NCBI GenBank assembly: GCA_021613375.1
Contig: CM038720.1
Span: 18,871,215-18,935,214 of the forward strand
Length of the DNA: 64,000 bases
Reading direction: 5' to 3'
Source of the DNA: Megaleporinus macrocephalus
Taxonomy: Eukaryota; Chordata; Actinopteri; Characiformes; Anostomidae
Part shown: piece after piece, positions 1-11,062 of the stretch
How positions within the stretch are numbered: the first letter of the stretch is position 1
Layout: each line of letters starts with the position of its first letter
Made by a program: the position numbers and the translations under genes
Notes under the pieces: model-generated
The model's input: the letters and a program-made list of their open reading frames with translations, nothing else
What the model was told of the DNA's origin: nothing
Database searches by the model: none

Positions 1-194
1 GATCTTTGGAGAATCTAAATGTGTGGTACACTATGGTCTGGTTCCTCTGACAGGGATTAAACCAAGACCTAGAATATGGGATGTTGAATGAAGACTTCTC
101 ATCCAACATTTCTTTCAAAATGAAGGTATTAATGGGGAGTTTGTACTTCAAGAACAGCCTTAACTCATCTGGGAAAGCTTGACACTAGATGTTG

Positions 195-425
195 GAGCAT
201 TGCTATGAGGATTTGATTGCATTTAGCTTTCACAACAGCATTAGTGAAGTCAGGCACTGATGTTGCATGATCCAATCTGATTAACCCAAAGGAGCTCCAT
301 CACTTCAGAGAATGCAGTTCTACTGCTTTACAGCCCAGTGCCGGAGGGCTTTATACCCCTCTAGACCTTGGTTGGCACTAAGCATAGTGATCTTAGGAAT
401 GTGTACAGGTGCTCCAGATGGTGTG
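195..425. repeat. Dispersed fish repeat fragment, unnamed
   Basis: The stretch contains a run I recognise from many fish genomes: a segment about a crowd of CTCCATCACTYCAGAGAA, CAGTTCTACTGCTTTACAGC and CTTTATACCCCTCTAG, followed by TTGGCAYTRRGCATRGTG. Earlier bases (GGAGCATTGCTATGAGGATT) belong to the same recalled repeat. I cannot name the class, and no terminal repeat or target duplication is visible, so the ends are approximate. Recognition is from memory rather than from a second copy in this window. Confidence 0.4.
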
Positions 426-429
426 TAGT

Positions 430-1587
430 TTTATTGGCAATGATTTTGTATGTAGATTATTGAGATTACACTTGTCATATTAATAATTGTATCACTGTAA
501 TGCATGCATACACTGTTCGTTATCAGCAAAAGTACTATATGGAAATGGAAGGCTTAGAACAAAGAAGAAAACATAATAATACTTGGAACCACCATAGTTG
601 GCAAGAAAATTATTTGGCAGTGCTATTCAGTGCTGTCTTCATTTTGAAATGTTCAGAAAAATGGGTTTCCAACTAGTAAGTACACCTGAAGGACCCTCCA
701 AACTGTTTTAAAAAGTCAGTTATAACTTTCAGTGCAATGAACATGGCACTAAAGCTTAGGCGATATTTAATATCTTCATCAATAAGGTCACAACGCTTTC
801 TAAAGCCTCATAACTAAAATAAAAATTCTAAAGGAAAGAGCTCATCAAGACCAGAACACTCTGTGCTCCGTAAATGAGCACTCATAATTCCAGCTTGGCA
901 AGCGGAAGCTTCTGAGGGCCACTTGAAAGCAGCGTTAGCATGCTAAACTCTGAAATGGCCTCAGTGAAAAGCCGCCGCATCTGTATACTTTTCCGGGGCT
1001 TGAACTGCGGAAAATTGAAGCGAGTGTGATAACTCCCATCTCGGTGATTAGGTTAAGGGGTAAGCAGGGACAGTGCTGGCTCCTCTGTCACTCCACATTT
1101 TCACCTTATTCCTTGGCAACAGCTCGGCAGTGTTCCCTACACTTCTTTAATGGTGTTTTGCAGCATGCAGTGAGGCGCTATAATAAAACTTTTATCAGCG
1201 GAAACCACAAACAGGAGAATTCCTGCTTTGTTGCTGATAGTCTTCGGTGCCCCCAAGGAATAGAAAAACATTCATATGCAAAAATAAATAAATAAGGAAA
1301 TAAACAAAATGGCCTGGGTTCCTCTTTTTGTTCTGAAGCGGGTGCAGCACGACTGTGTGCACGCAAAACCCAGAAGGAGTTCACGGCCCAGTGCCCCACT
1401 TTTGTTTCTATACTGTCTATACGGCAGCAGAACAGCAACACAACAGCACATCTGTGTTTTGATCCAGTTGCTTTTCTGTAAATGCTGCTTCGCTACACGC
1501 TAGACTGAACTTCTTCAATAGATCTCTGCACTCCTGTTGCTTTTATTTGTTGGGAAGTCAGAAAAGATTCAGGACAGATCACCAGAG
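430..1587. other. Unique sequence, no gene seen
   Basis: Short open frames on both strands (longest under 90 codons) overlap each other and show no family motif. The part at about 830-1300 is richer in G+C than its surroundings. Nothing here can be called a gene. Confidence 0.5.
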
Positions 1588-1765
1588 TAGGGCAGACACA
1601 TAGACATATACCTAGGGGCAATTTAGTATCTCCAACTCTCTTGACTGCATGTCGTTAGACTGTGGGAGGAAATGTGCCCAGACAGCAGGAGAACATACAA
1701 ACGCCACGCCCAAAGCACCGTACTCACCTAGCCAGGGAATCCAACCCCAAACCTGTATAGAGTGT
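1588..1765. repeat. Dispersed fish repeat fragment (CTAGGGGCAATTTAG family)
   Basis: The block has the order CCTAGGGGCAATTTAG, GCATGTCGTTAGACTGTGGG, AGGAGAACATACAAACGCCA and GGGAATCCAACCCC. This matches a very common fish repeat whose consensus runs through a similar chain and ends near a GAATCGAACCC-like run. It is the downstream part of the same family whose upstream part lies at 30284-30430. It is diverged and truncated. Confidence 0.6.
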
Positions 1766-2384
1766 AATGCACATCATCTAAAACATTACACTTAAAACAG
1801 TGCCATTGCTGTACATATATCTTGTTCCGTTTTGTTTTTTCCCTGAAACCCACCAAGACAATCATCATTCTTCTCTTCATGCCTCTTCATGCCTTATTTT
1901 GTTTCTGTGCCAGTTAGACTGCTTCATTAATTTCATTTCCAGTCAAAACAGTTATTAAATAGAAGTTATTCATCTTTCAGCACCTGGAAACAAATCTAAA
2001 AACATATTATAGCTTTACGCTACTGGCCGTGCTGCTGTGGGAATGCAGGAGGCCCGGCCGTGTAGATTGGCCCTGTGTAGAGGGTCTTGGGAGACACTCA
2101 CTGTTGGAGAGACTTGGTAAAGCTAGTTTTCTGTGGTAAATAAGATGTTATTATAAACTTGAACATGCGCATGTATTGTTTGTGTTGTTCTGTGTTGTGT
2201 GACCAGTATGGATGGACAACATAAGGCTGGAGGTGACCTGCCTGCTCCCCGGCTGTGGACTGGCACAGAGCGGCGGTTCTCAATGATAGTAATAATAGCA
2301 TGTCCAATCTGTTCCTCACTTTCAGTTCCTTAAAGAGACACACCCCCATAGCCTGCTGGTTTAACATTTTCTGCTTCTCTCTAT

Positions 2385-2625
2385 CTCAATAATCACAAAT
2401 GCATTCAGTGAGGTTGAGGTCTGGACTCTAGGGTGGTCAGTCCATAGTTGTAGGAACCTCAGAAGCTTTTGTGTTTCCATTTCTCAATGTGGAGCTTCTT
2501 GAACAGCTACATATCCTTTCAGACCCTCAGTGTTAAGGTGTTTTCTCACAGTGGAAGCATGGACAGAATCACCTTTAGATGTTGCATCTAAAGGCAGCTA
2601 GATGTTCCCCTTTCTCTTAAAGATG
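2385..2625 (-). pseudogene. Tc1-like transposase relic
   Basis: On the minus strand the stretch at about 2400-2445 reads as the end of a Tc1/mariner catalytic core. The frame gives MD, stop, PP, stop, then SPDLNLTEC, corresponding to the WPPQSPDLN..E signature around the third catalytic residue. A tryptophan and a glutamine codon have become stops. The adjoining 150 bp (2440-2600, minus strand) align by eye with 46365-46515 on the plus strand, including the shared run GGTCTGAAAGGAT and the odd TEC after SPDLN, so both are old copies of one lineage. No terminal repeats are visible and the copy is dead. Confidence 0.65.
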
Positions 2626-2869
2626 AAAATTGTAAGTGCTGTTTATCTGATGGGGACAGTTTTGGTGGCCTACCAGGTGGTGGTTAGCAGTCCCAACACA
2701 AGAAATCTAGTGTTCCAGGCTGTGAAGGGGATGTTGGCACTTTTTATTTGCACTTTTAAGTTTGCAACTTTATTCATGATTTCACCAAAAAAGGGTAAAC
2801 AGGCTTATTCTAGGCCCCAAAGGATGTAAATGGGTGTGTAAAACTTTATCTGGGCACTTTTTACTCTAA

Positions 2870-4080
2870 CCAAAGTCACATACCTTCTATGTAGACACCT
2901 CTAATCATGTTTCGATTACCTTATATATAATCATCTCTTTAGTATTACCTGACAAATTAATCACTTGTTAATTACTAATTGCTCAAGACAATACATCTCT
3001 TACTGTTGCTGAGTTCTGTATGTAAATGTACTCTCTTTACATTGGCTGCCATGTATTATGCCCGATTCAAAACACAGTCCAGACTGAAACACTCCCCATA
3101 ATGTCTGTGGAAGTCTAAAGTGCTGCAGGTTTTGTAAATTAAATTTGTAAATTAGTTTTTTGTGACATTATGGAAACAATTATTCAAAACGGGCTGCTTC
3201 TGCAGATTTAGTTTTCATAGCAATATTTACTTGCAAATTCAAACTCATTTATTTTACAAAAGCGAGGCAAATTGAGTTTTCAATGATATGGGCCCTTTAA
3301 AATAATTGAATGCTTGTCTACTTCATGTATACTTCATCTCCTTCAAAGTCAAGGAGAAAAATCACCTGGGCAATAAAATCAGCACTGGTAAATGAAGTCC
3401 TGCTCGAACTCCTATTAAAGCAGCTCACACAGTGCTCCCCAATGGCCTCACATCTAGTATGCATGAGCTCATTTAACACTGTACATTAAGACTGTAGATT
3501 AGTGCTGTAAATTTTGCTGGGTTGCAGCGAGAGCAGTAGATATGATTTTATTCAGGAGTGACCTGCTTCGGGATGTGCTATATGGAAGTTATTCATAATG
3601 GCCGTGTTTGTAGCACAGATGCTGCCATAAACATCACCATTAAACATATATTTCTATCACTATGTATATATGCCTATAAATGTTTTATCTTTCATGTCGA
3701 AGTAACCAAATGAAAAGCTGTGAACATTTTCCAACACAGATCATTTTCCAGACTACTACAGTACATGTGTTAATCCTGATTGCTGGCATTTTTTTCACAA
3801 CAAATGCTTATAGATTAATATCAGAAGAGATCCATTAGGTCAATACAGTGCTATTGACCCATTGTGGTTTAGTCTAAGCCTGTTTGATGGACAGTACAGG
3901 GCTTTGGGCCTGGAAAACTGCTTTGCGCAAACCTAAGTAAATCTCTTCCAAAGAGTTTATTTTCCCCTAGCGGTGCGTGTGGCTGTGTTCCAATCCGACG
4001 AATACTTTAAATACACACCAGAGGAAAATATATGGCGTTTGTGAGGGAGAGAGAGAGAAACGCGAGGAGAATGTGGTTCT
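2870..4080. other. Unique sequence; part resembles conserved non-coding DNA
   Basis: No gene or repeat is recognised. About 3440-3620 is a low-complexity-free tract with TATGCATGAGCTCATTTA and several TTAT/ATTA cores, of the kind often found in fish enhancers. This is a resemblance only. Confidence 0.25.
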
Positions 4081-4110
4081 CTTTTTGGCGAAGAAAGCAG
4101 CATTAATTAA

Positions 4111-4170
4111 ATGGAAATGGAAGTACGGCTCTTTGATTTTGACGTTTTGAAGAACATGTCCGAGCCCGAG
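4111..4170 (+). CDS. Possible 5' coding exon, product unknown
   Basis: An ATG at 4111, directly preceded by an in-frame TAA, opens 20 codons ending in GAG and followed at 4171 by GTGAGA, a usable splice-donor sequence. The intron would be phase 0. The peptide begins MEMEVRLFDFDV and ends NMSEPE; I do not recognise it. The second ATG (4117) has the better context, with G at -3 and G at +4. Upstream lie CTTTAAATACACACC (about 4005) and a GA-rich stretch, which could belong to a promoter and 5' UTR. Without splicing the frame continues only about ten more codons to a stop. No partner exon is seen in the window, so chance is a real alternative. Confidence 0.2.
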
Positions 4171-4839
4171 GTGAGAGACTCAATTTACAGTGTGATTTTT
4201 TAGGCTGGGTGAGGAAACAAGGGGAAATACAGAGAAAAGAGGAGTAGGAATGGTTGGGGGGGCATGTTTTGGTGCATTTTCACACCAGACAGTCAATATT
4301 ATTAACTCTCTGACAACACGTTCTTCAGTCTTGTAATCATCTGAACTTTACTGAGACCAAACAGACGTTGAACTTTTCTGTACACTCATGTACTAAACTG
4401 TTCTTGGCTTGGACGTCAGGATTGGTACCAAACTTCACATAATGTGAGAGTGGTTGTTTGAACTTTATAAAGGTTCTTCACCCTCCACCTACTTTTAGGA
4501 AGCTTAAAGTGCTTCTGTAAAGGGTTCAGTGTAGTATCAAAAAAGGATTCTTAGGCTTGTAACAAAATTGCTTGTTAATCAGCTAAACTGATCCAGTATC
4601 CTATGCTTTAATGGGGACACTGACTGTTAAGACATATAGGACCCAATGCCATGTAAATGTCTTAATATGTTGTATAAATCAAGCAAAACACTTTATTTTT
4701 TATTGAAAATAGACAGAACCCCTTTACTACCCTCTCTGTCTCTCTCATCTCTTTCTCTCTTCTATTTAGTTAGGAATATATAATTTATTGAGGTAAATCA
4801 GTGTCACCAGAACATGAAACTGAAATCATGTGAAATTTG

Positions 4840-4985
4840 GTGTTATAGAAAATTTGACCTGCAAAATTATTGCTATGACAAATTCAGGTCTTGGAATTTC
4901 AGGTAAAAAATAATTCAGTTACAAAAAATTCAGGTTGTGAAAATTCAGGTTGTAAAATTATATGTTGTGAAAACATCCGGGGTAC
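4840..4985. repeat. Degenerate tandem repeat, AAATTCAGGTTGTG units
   Basis: Units of about 16-18 bp built on AATTCAGGT(T/C)NTGRAA recur seven or eight times, for example at 4879, 4896, 4929 and 4944. A further ATTCAGGTCTTAAAATT at about 5597 resembles the first unit, so the whole 4840-5615 block may be one element flanked by this motif. Similar ATTCAGGT strings are common in fish DNA. Confidence 0.5.
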
Positions 4986-5082
4986 TCAGGAAGAGCAAAC
5001 AAGTGCAGATGTAAATTAACATGCATCTGGCCAGTAATAAAACACCTCTAAGCTCATCAGGAGGATTGTCTTTTATCACGGA

Positions 5083-5085
<3 letters not shown>

Positions 5086-5130
<45 letters not shown>
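5086..5130. repeat. (TA)n microsatellite
   Basis: About 22 uninterrupted TA dinucleotides. An apparent open frame of repeated Ile-Tyr across it is an artefact. Confidence 0.95.
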
Positions 5131-5131
<1 letters not shown>

Positions 5132-5860
5132 CTCTGATATGACATCTAAGTTGTGGTACAAAGTTTGGAACAAAGTACAATCAGTACATTTTCTCTTAGT
5201 TCCCGATCTTTCCATTTCTCCCAGTAGTTTCCATAATCGCGAGAGTCTCCAGTGTCACGCTAAAACTGTAAGCCCCCCCACCCCAAACTCTCCAAACACC
5301 CCCCCTCTGAGAACTTGATCGCTGAATGTTCTCTTGAGCGCAGAGAGCAGCCAATGGAAATGTGGTGATGGTACTTTGTCCAAACTTTGCATCAGCGAAA
5401 CACTGAATATCCGAGCTGTCCACAATGTTTGTTGTAGTCACGAAACCAGGTGCCCTCAGCCAATAGCATTCAACCCATGTGCCCCCAAACTGTCAGAAAT
5501 ACCCCCCCTCCTCCCTCCCCTCGGTTATTTTATTTTTTTACAGTGAACAAAAGATTCACATGTGGTTTATATGCCATACTTTAGCAGTGTTGGACATTCA
5601 GGTCTTAAAATTCTGTGTTCCATTTATAAACCACTGTCTTAACTAGTTTGAATATTGTGCTACAAAAGCATTCTTTCAAGAACATATAAAAGTATGCATG
5701 CACCAATATTTTAGCTGCCACAATGGTCAATTACTTTTTTTAAACATGTCCCTCCTGCCAACATACGAGAAGAAATTGCCTATTCATAGTATTCTGAAGA
5801 TGTCATGCAACCCCACTGCTACCATGATGGTAGGCAATTTTAAGTTTACTCAGCAGCTCA
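5131..5860. other. Sequence with C-rich runs, no gene seen
   Basis: Two C-rich tracts (about 5273-5305 and 5500-5522) flank a more GC-balanced stretch with GCCAATGG and CAGCCAATAGC, that is, CCAAT-like boxes at 5350 and 5459. No coding signature is visible. It may be the interior of the repeat that starts at 4840. Confidence 0.3.
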
Positions 5861-5899
5861 ATACATGAAGTACAAAAGTGCTCTGAGTCATGTAGTAGG
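5855..5899. repeat. Minisatellite, left part (split by hAT)
   Basis: The string with GAAGTA(C/T)A(A/G)AAGTGC(T/A)CT and AGTCATGTAGTAGG continues in phase after the hAT element at 7038. Removing the element joins 5899 to 7046 and restores the repeat. The last eight bases, GTAGTAGG, are the left copy of the target duplication. Confidence 0.7.
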
Positions 5900-7037
5900 C
5901 AGGGCTGGACTGGTAATCTGGTTCATCTTTAATATAGAGAGTGGACTGAACCAATCAGCATATAGGACGAAAGCGTCCCCACCCTTTCTCTGCGTGGTCT
6001 CCTGTAACTCCCGCCAATTTCAGTGTTAAGCATGAGTGTTAAAGGAGAGGCAACAGGGAGAACCCAAAGTGAAAGAAAGGGGGAGTGGTGAAGTTATGTG
6101 CAAAGAGATTGAAGAGTGTCACTGTAGATGCTGCAAAATGTCACAGACACAGACATGTTCACTGCTGTAGCCTCCACGTCCTCTGTGACAGCAAAGCTCC
6201 AGCAACAGCAGATTGTAGGAGAACACAGCAGCAGTGGGCAGGCAGAGGAGCAGCCAGAGACGCAGGCTGTGGACAGGGAACCCGAGGGACAGACTGAGCG
6301 GGAGAGTGTGGTACGTAAGTAGGTAGTAACATTAGGATAACACAGGGACTCTGAGGTGATGGAGGTAACGTTAGCTCTATTACATGAGAATGATGAGTAA
6401 TGGTGATTGATTAGTATCAGTGTTTATTGGTATTTGCATACTTCTCAAAATCTGGCAGCCACATGCGGCACTTTCTTATGATAAAATAGTAAACCGTCAA
6501 GGCAAGTGTTGGGTGAGCAGCAAGTGTCTCTTTTAGGCTACATCATAGCGTTTTAGCTATTTAGGATAAAGGTGTGTTGAAAGGCTGCACAGTAGTTTGA
6601 AATGTATGCCCACATTGAATAAGAGTAAGATTAATCAAATGCTGATGTGTTGCATGCGTTCACAAAGCAACCCTGTTTTTAGCCTGATCTGAATGCACGT
6701 TATAGCTTTTTAAAGGTGGGAGCACCTTTTAATCTGAGGAATTAGAATTAAGCTGCTATATCAGGGAAATTCAGAAAATACATATTAGAGATGAGCAGTC
6801 AAAAGTGCTGGAACTACAGTATGCGCAAATTTATGTATTTGTTTTCCACTATGGTTATTTAATAGACTTGTAAAGTAATGATTTGCTGTAATTTCTAATA
6901 AGGCAAATGTTATGTTTTATTTTTATATGATGCTGTTGTTATTTGATAATATTATATGATAATAGTAAAATACATTCCTTCAGGGAACACATAGAAAAAT
7001 AACTGGTCGGCCGATTTTTTGTCCCAGTCCAGCCCTG
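5900..7037 (+). mobile_element. Non-autonomous hAT transposon with exact 8-bp TSD
   Basis: The ends are CAGGGCTGGACTGG (5900-5913) and its exact reverse complement (7024-7037). GTAGTAGG occurs immediately on both sides (5892-5899 and 7038-7045). Terminal CAGGG-type inverted repeats with an 8-bp duplication are diagnostic of the hAT superfamily. The 1138-bp body lacks a catalytic transposase domain but keeps a broken N-terminal exon at about 6030-6322. The right inner end contains GGTCGGCCGATTTTTTG. The perfect target duplication suggests an insertion that is not very old, although the internal frame is already broken. Confidence 0.9.
6030..6322 (+). pseudogene. hAT transposase N-terminal exon relic
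   Basis: Inside the hAT element, one frame reads VDAAKC (about 6130) and the adjacent frame reads TDMFTAVASTSS, so a 1-2 bp shift splits a DAAKC...TDMF motif. The same motif (AAKCAK, stop, TDLFSGG) occurs in the hAT element at 36954-38218. It matches the basic N-terminal tail before the BED/TTF-type zinc finger of many fish hAT transposases. The open part continues through a Gln/Glu-rich segment and ends at GTACGTAAGT (about 6310), which looks like the original splice donor. No zinc finger, dimerisation or catalytic region follows. Confidence 0.55.
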
Positions 7038-7140
7038 GTAGTAGGTGAAGTATAGAAGTGCACTCAGTCATGTGAAGTATAGACGTGTGCTCGTTTGTGT
7101 AGTAGGTGAAGATAAGAAATGAAGTATAGAAGTGTGTGTT
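7038..7140. repeat. Minisatellite, right part
   Basis: Three to four irregular units of about 30 bp carry GTAGTAGGTGAAG(T)ATAGAAGTGYACTCAGTCATGTGAAG-type text, shown here as GTAGGTGAAGTATAGAAGTG, AGTCATGTGAAGTATAGACG and GTAGTAGGTGAAGATAAG. It is continuous with 5855-5899 once the hAT insertion is removed. Confidence 0.7.
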
Positions 7141-9510
7141 TAGGACACAGTATTAGATCAGCCAGTGAGATGCATTCAACAGTCCAGCAGCTCCAGGGTC
7201 TGATAATAGCTTTGGTAAAGTGCTGCTCGTTAGCTGATCATTATACATCCAACAAAGTTTAAGGTGTTTCCTGATTACGGAGCATTGCTTTATCTAAACT
7301 AAAACATCTATTGGATTAAATGACTACATTTATTGAGATGAGCTATTGTCAGCTTTGTATTTGAAGCTTGTTGTTTGAAATGTGTTACATGTTTAAGGCA
7401 TGTCAGTGGACCTGCAGCAGCATTTAGTGTAGAACAGACAATTCAAAAGATAAGCTGGTGAGTATTTATATAATATGTGTATATGAGTTTGTTATTTAAG
7501 AGATTTGACAGTTTTGGTTGACATATTAGCTTGTGCAAAATCTCTTGCAGTAGAATGTTCGGAATTCTGGAAATGTGCAAGTTGTGTGGCTCCACCAATC
7601 TAGCTAATCTTCTCGTAATATTTTCTGAAGATGTTATCTAAAGTGTCCTCATGTCTTTTCATCATGGTTTTCGTGGTCATTCTAGTCAATTGTGTTTGTT
7701 TGTTTTTTTCCACCTGCAGCTGCAGTAACAGTAATGAGACGAGCTTTATCACAAACAGAGTTATAGCTTGCCTACCAGAATGGTGATGAGGTCTTCTTAC
7801 TTACACAATTTAATATTATAAAGTAGACACTTATGAAAATTTGTATTATTGTTGCAAGAACTGCTTAAAAGGAGTTAATTAAGTTATTTTATTGTTGTTG
7901 TGTCAAAATGTTTATTTAGATCTTTTCATAAAAGCACCTGAGGTGTGCATTACAGTAAGGTAAAGGGGGTTCTTACTTCACTTTGCACGATTCAAACTAT
8001 GATATTGGCATTGACTTATTCAGCTTGGCTACAATCTGGTGGGTGCCCGCTACAGCACTAGACTTTGATTGGTTATGTTCATTAAAGTGCTGCTCTTCAT
8101 TTATCCACAGGTCTAATATTACACTTTTAGGTGCACTCAGACGTTTTACATTACCATTATACCCAGACTGCATTTTGGCCCTCAGAGTTTGATGTTCTGT
8201 CCATTCAGAGCAGCTGGTGCACCGCCATCCACTCTCCTATTGCTCAGCTGTAAGAATTAATAAGCATTTCAGGCAGCTATATGAGCCACACGAGGGTCAT
8301 AACACCATCTTCTCATTTTATGAAGAACTCCCCGTCTTCAAAAACAGAATGACTGCAAAACCACATTTGCTTTACTGAGGGTGCTCTGGAGAGTACAGTG
8401 GACTTGCTGGAGCCCCTAAAGTGAGATGATTGTTTGGACAAAATATAAGACATAAAAGAATAAACTTGATGACATGTCCATTTGTAGGACATGTGTTTGC
8501 AGTATACACATATGCACACAAAAATTGTTGGCCAGTTTTTTTGCTAACACTACTACTCGACCACACTGCCGCTGAAGGAGCATAACGAACCCCAATATAA
8601 AGTAGGTAAAGTCACAGAGACAGAAGCTATGACATGATTTGAAATACAGGACAGAATGAAAGAGATTTTTGCCATCTTTTCCGTTATCCTACTCAAACGA
8701 CTAAACCACTTTTGTGAAGCCTCAAATAAAACAGTAACAAGGGGTTTTTTAACAGACCAGCTCATATACTGAGGCTTCTGCGGCTGAGGAGTGCTGCGGT
8801 TACCACAGATGGGCCAATTCACTGATCATTAGGTTTGAGTTTAAAACCAGCCACTGAGACCTGACCTGAAAACTGACCTGTTGTTATTGCTTACTCTGCA
8901 TTCCTCTCCTTGCCATGTGCTTCTGTTTGCTTTGGTTTCTAGCTCCGCCCTCTTGTCACGGCCCTCACCTGACCTGCCCCTAGTTTGTGGTGGGTTAAAG
9001 TACACACCATAAAAAACTTTTTTTCTGTTTACTTTTGTTTTTGTACAGTCAAAAACAGGACGTTTAACTTATTTTACGTGGCTGAACTGTACAGTTAACA
9101 TGCAACACTACTGATAATAAGGACACACCCTCACCTTGGAAAATCGCACAAAGAAGTTTGAGTTTCCAGCTAATAAATAAAACAATGCAGTTGCGTTTAT
9201 GTGTGCCCATCTCATAAATACGAGTGAAGGAGAAGAAAACCGAAGGATTCTGGACCAGTTTGACAGGATTGGAGACATATTGACTGTGTTTAGTTTCTGA
9301 TTGACAAATTAAAGTGGTTGGTTTCAGGGCTCCATTTGTGAAGACCCTCTGAGCAAACAGCACAAAGCTGTGGTTAGGTGAATCCCATAAATCTGTATTC
9401 ACTACTGGTTTTGATTTTGCTTGCACTGAAAAAATGACAAGATAACATTTTGCCAGAACAATCAACAAGCTCAATACAAATATATAAATATGATGTCATC
9501 AGGATGCATG
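7141..9510. other. Unique sequence, no gene seen
   Basis: Nothing is recognised. About 7160-7345 is a compact tract with TTAGCTGATCATTATACATC and ATTGGATTAAATGAC, possibly regulatory. A 136-codon open frame on the minus strand (9064-9474) has no motif, signal peptide of good quality or neighbour exon, and I treat it as chance. Confidence 0.4.
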
Positions 9511-9514
9511 ATAT

Positions 9515-9834
9515 TGTAGGGACTTCATTTGAGTTAATACATTAATGAATGTTTTACCTGCAGTTTACTGGTTCTTATGTTACTTTAGGGCAAATAGTTA
9601 AGAAAATATATCTGCCAATCTGCGGGGGGGCACTTGTATTCGGGGGTGGAAGAGGAAGGAGGAAAAAAGGAGGGGAAGCCAGCGGGAGAGAGGGGGAGTT
9701 GGGAGGCCAAAGGCAGCTTATGGCTTTAGCGATATTGGTTTTTCTTTATTTTGGCGTGAGCTATGGTCCTACAGTAGCTCAATAAAAACCCATTTCTTAT
9801 TCCCAGTCTGGCTTTTTTGTGTGAGAACGCCACA
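9515..9834 (+). mobile_element. Probable solo LTR
   Basis: A 320-bp unit starts TGTAGGGAC and ends ACGCCACA, so it has TGT...ACA ends, and is flanked by ATAT on both sides (9511-9514 and 9835-9838). It carries AATAAAAA at 9781 followed about 20-50 bp later by a T-rich stretch and the terminus, as expected for R-U5 of an LTR. A purine-rich block occupies 9645-9700. No primer-binding site follows the right end and no coding region flanks it, which suggests a solo LTR left by recombination. The 4-bp duplication is short, and Ty3/gypsy-like assignment is inferred from general layout only. Confidence 0.5.
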
Positions 9835-9839
9835 ATATT

Positions 9840-10770
9840 AATAAATACTGGAAAACTGCCAATCCTGTTGTTTCAGCTAATACACACCTGTGGCTAGAGT
9901 GATGGAGAGCAAGGCCAATTATGCTTTCTTAAACTTTTTTGAACCTAACAGCCTCCTCACCACACATGACTGCGCCATGCTCTACAATTCAGGTTTTTTG
10001 ACTAACTAAAAGCAACTTGTTCTTTACACTTTAGCTTGTAGGTTGTAAAGCTTGTCTAACTTGGCAACAGATACTACAAAACACTCTATTACTGAGCATG
10101 GGTAGGTCATCTGCAGTGGTCTTAAAGGTAAGGAAGAAACAAGGAGAAGGGCTAAATCTGAACAAGTGAATAAAACTGCCTTTCTTAATTTGTTCCTTGT
10201 CTGGTAGCCGTGTGGATCCACACACTGACAATATATTCTGGCCCTGGTATAAGTAAGACACAGTGGAGCCCATGATTCTGCTGGGAAAAGTGCTCTTTTA
10301 TTAAACACCAACAGAAAGGCACATACACTGAACTCATGGGGAAGGTTACCCAGGGTTGTCAGTCATCCTAGGTGAGATCATCCCCCATTAAAAACTAAAA
10401 TACTGTGTCCCTTTTTGAATCCATTCCTGGATGCGTTTCCTGTGTATCATTTTCATGTTCAGTCATCGCAGTAATGATAGTGAGTAAAATAAAACCAATT
10501 GTTTTACAAGAAACAAAAATAGTGTACGTGCACATCACAATTATCATAGTCCTGGTTACTGCACTGTTTTTAAAATAGCCTTCTGATGCTATTCTGCTCA
10601 CAAAACACAAAAGGCTCTAGTAGGTAAATCCTGCCGTGGATGGATATATGCTGTAATGTTAGTGTATAGTTATTTATTCTATATCATATATTCAGAATTT
10701 TGAAATGAATAACAGGAATAAACCACATTCTATTTAATTATTCATACACATTGTTCAATTTGATTAATGA
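9840..10770. other. Unique sequence, no gene seen
   Basis: Overlapping short frames only, with no recognised repeat or motif. Confidence 0.5.
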
Positions 10771-10774
10771 CTTA

Positions 10775-11062
10775 GTTTGATGGATGGGTGATTTGAGTGG
10801 GTGGCAGTTGGATTCAGAGGGTAGTGGTTGAGTTTGGAGGGTGATGAATGGGTTCAGAGGGTGGTGGTGGGGTTGGATGGTGGCAGTGAGATCTGGACAG
10901 CGGTGGGTGGGTTTAGAAGGAGGCGGTGGGTTTAGAAGGTAGTGGTGGAATTAGGAGGATGATGGTTGGGTTTAGAGAGTGGTAGTGGGGTTGGAGGTGA
11001 GGGTGGCAGTTAGGTTTAGAGGTTGTTGTTGGGGTTGGACCATGGTGATGGGTTTGGAGGAA
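10775..11062 (+). repeat. G-rich minisatellite, about 21-bp units
   Basis: Roughly 13 degenerate units follow GGGTTTAGA(A/G)GGTRGTGGTGG, with internal variants such as GGTTGGATGGTGGCAGTGA. G runs of two to four recur every few bases on the plus strand, so the strand could fold into G-quadruplexes. Open frames crossing it have no biological meaning. Confidence 0.85.

Noticed and set aside
9064..9474. 136-codon minus-strand open frame
   Set aside because: Hydrophobic start resembles a signal peptide only weakly; no promoter, exon partner or family motif.
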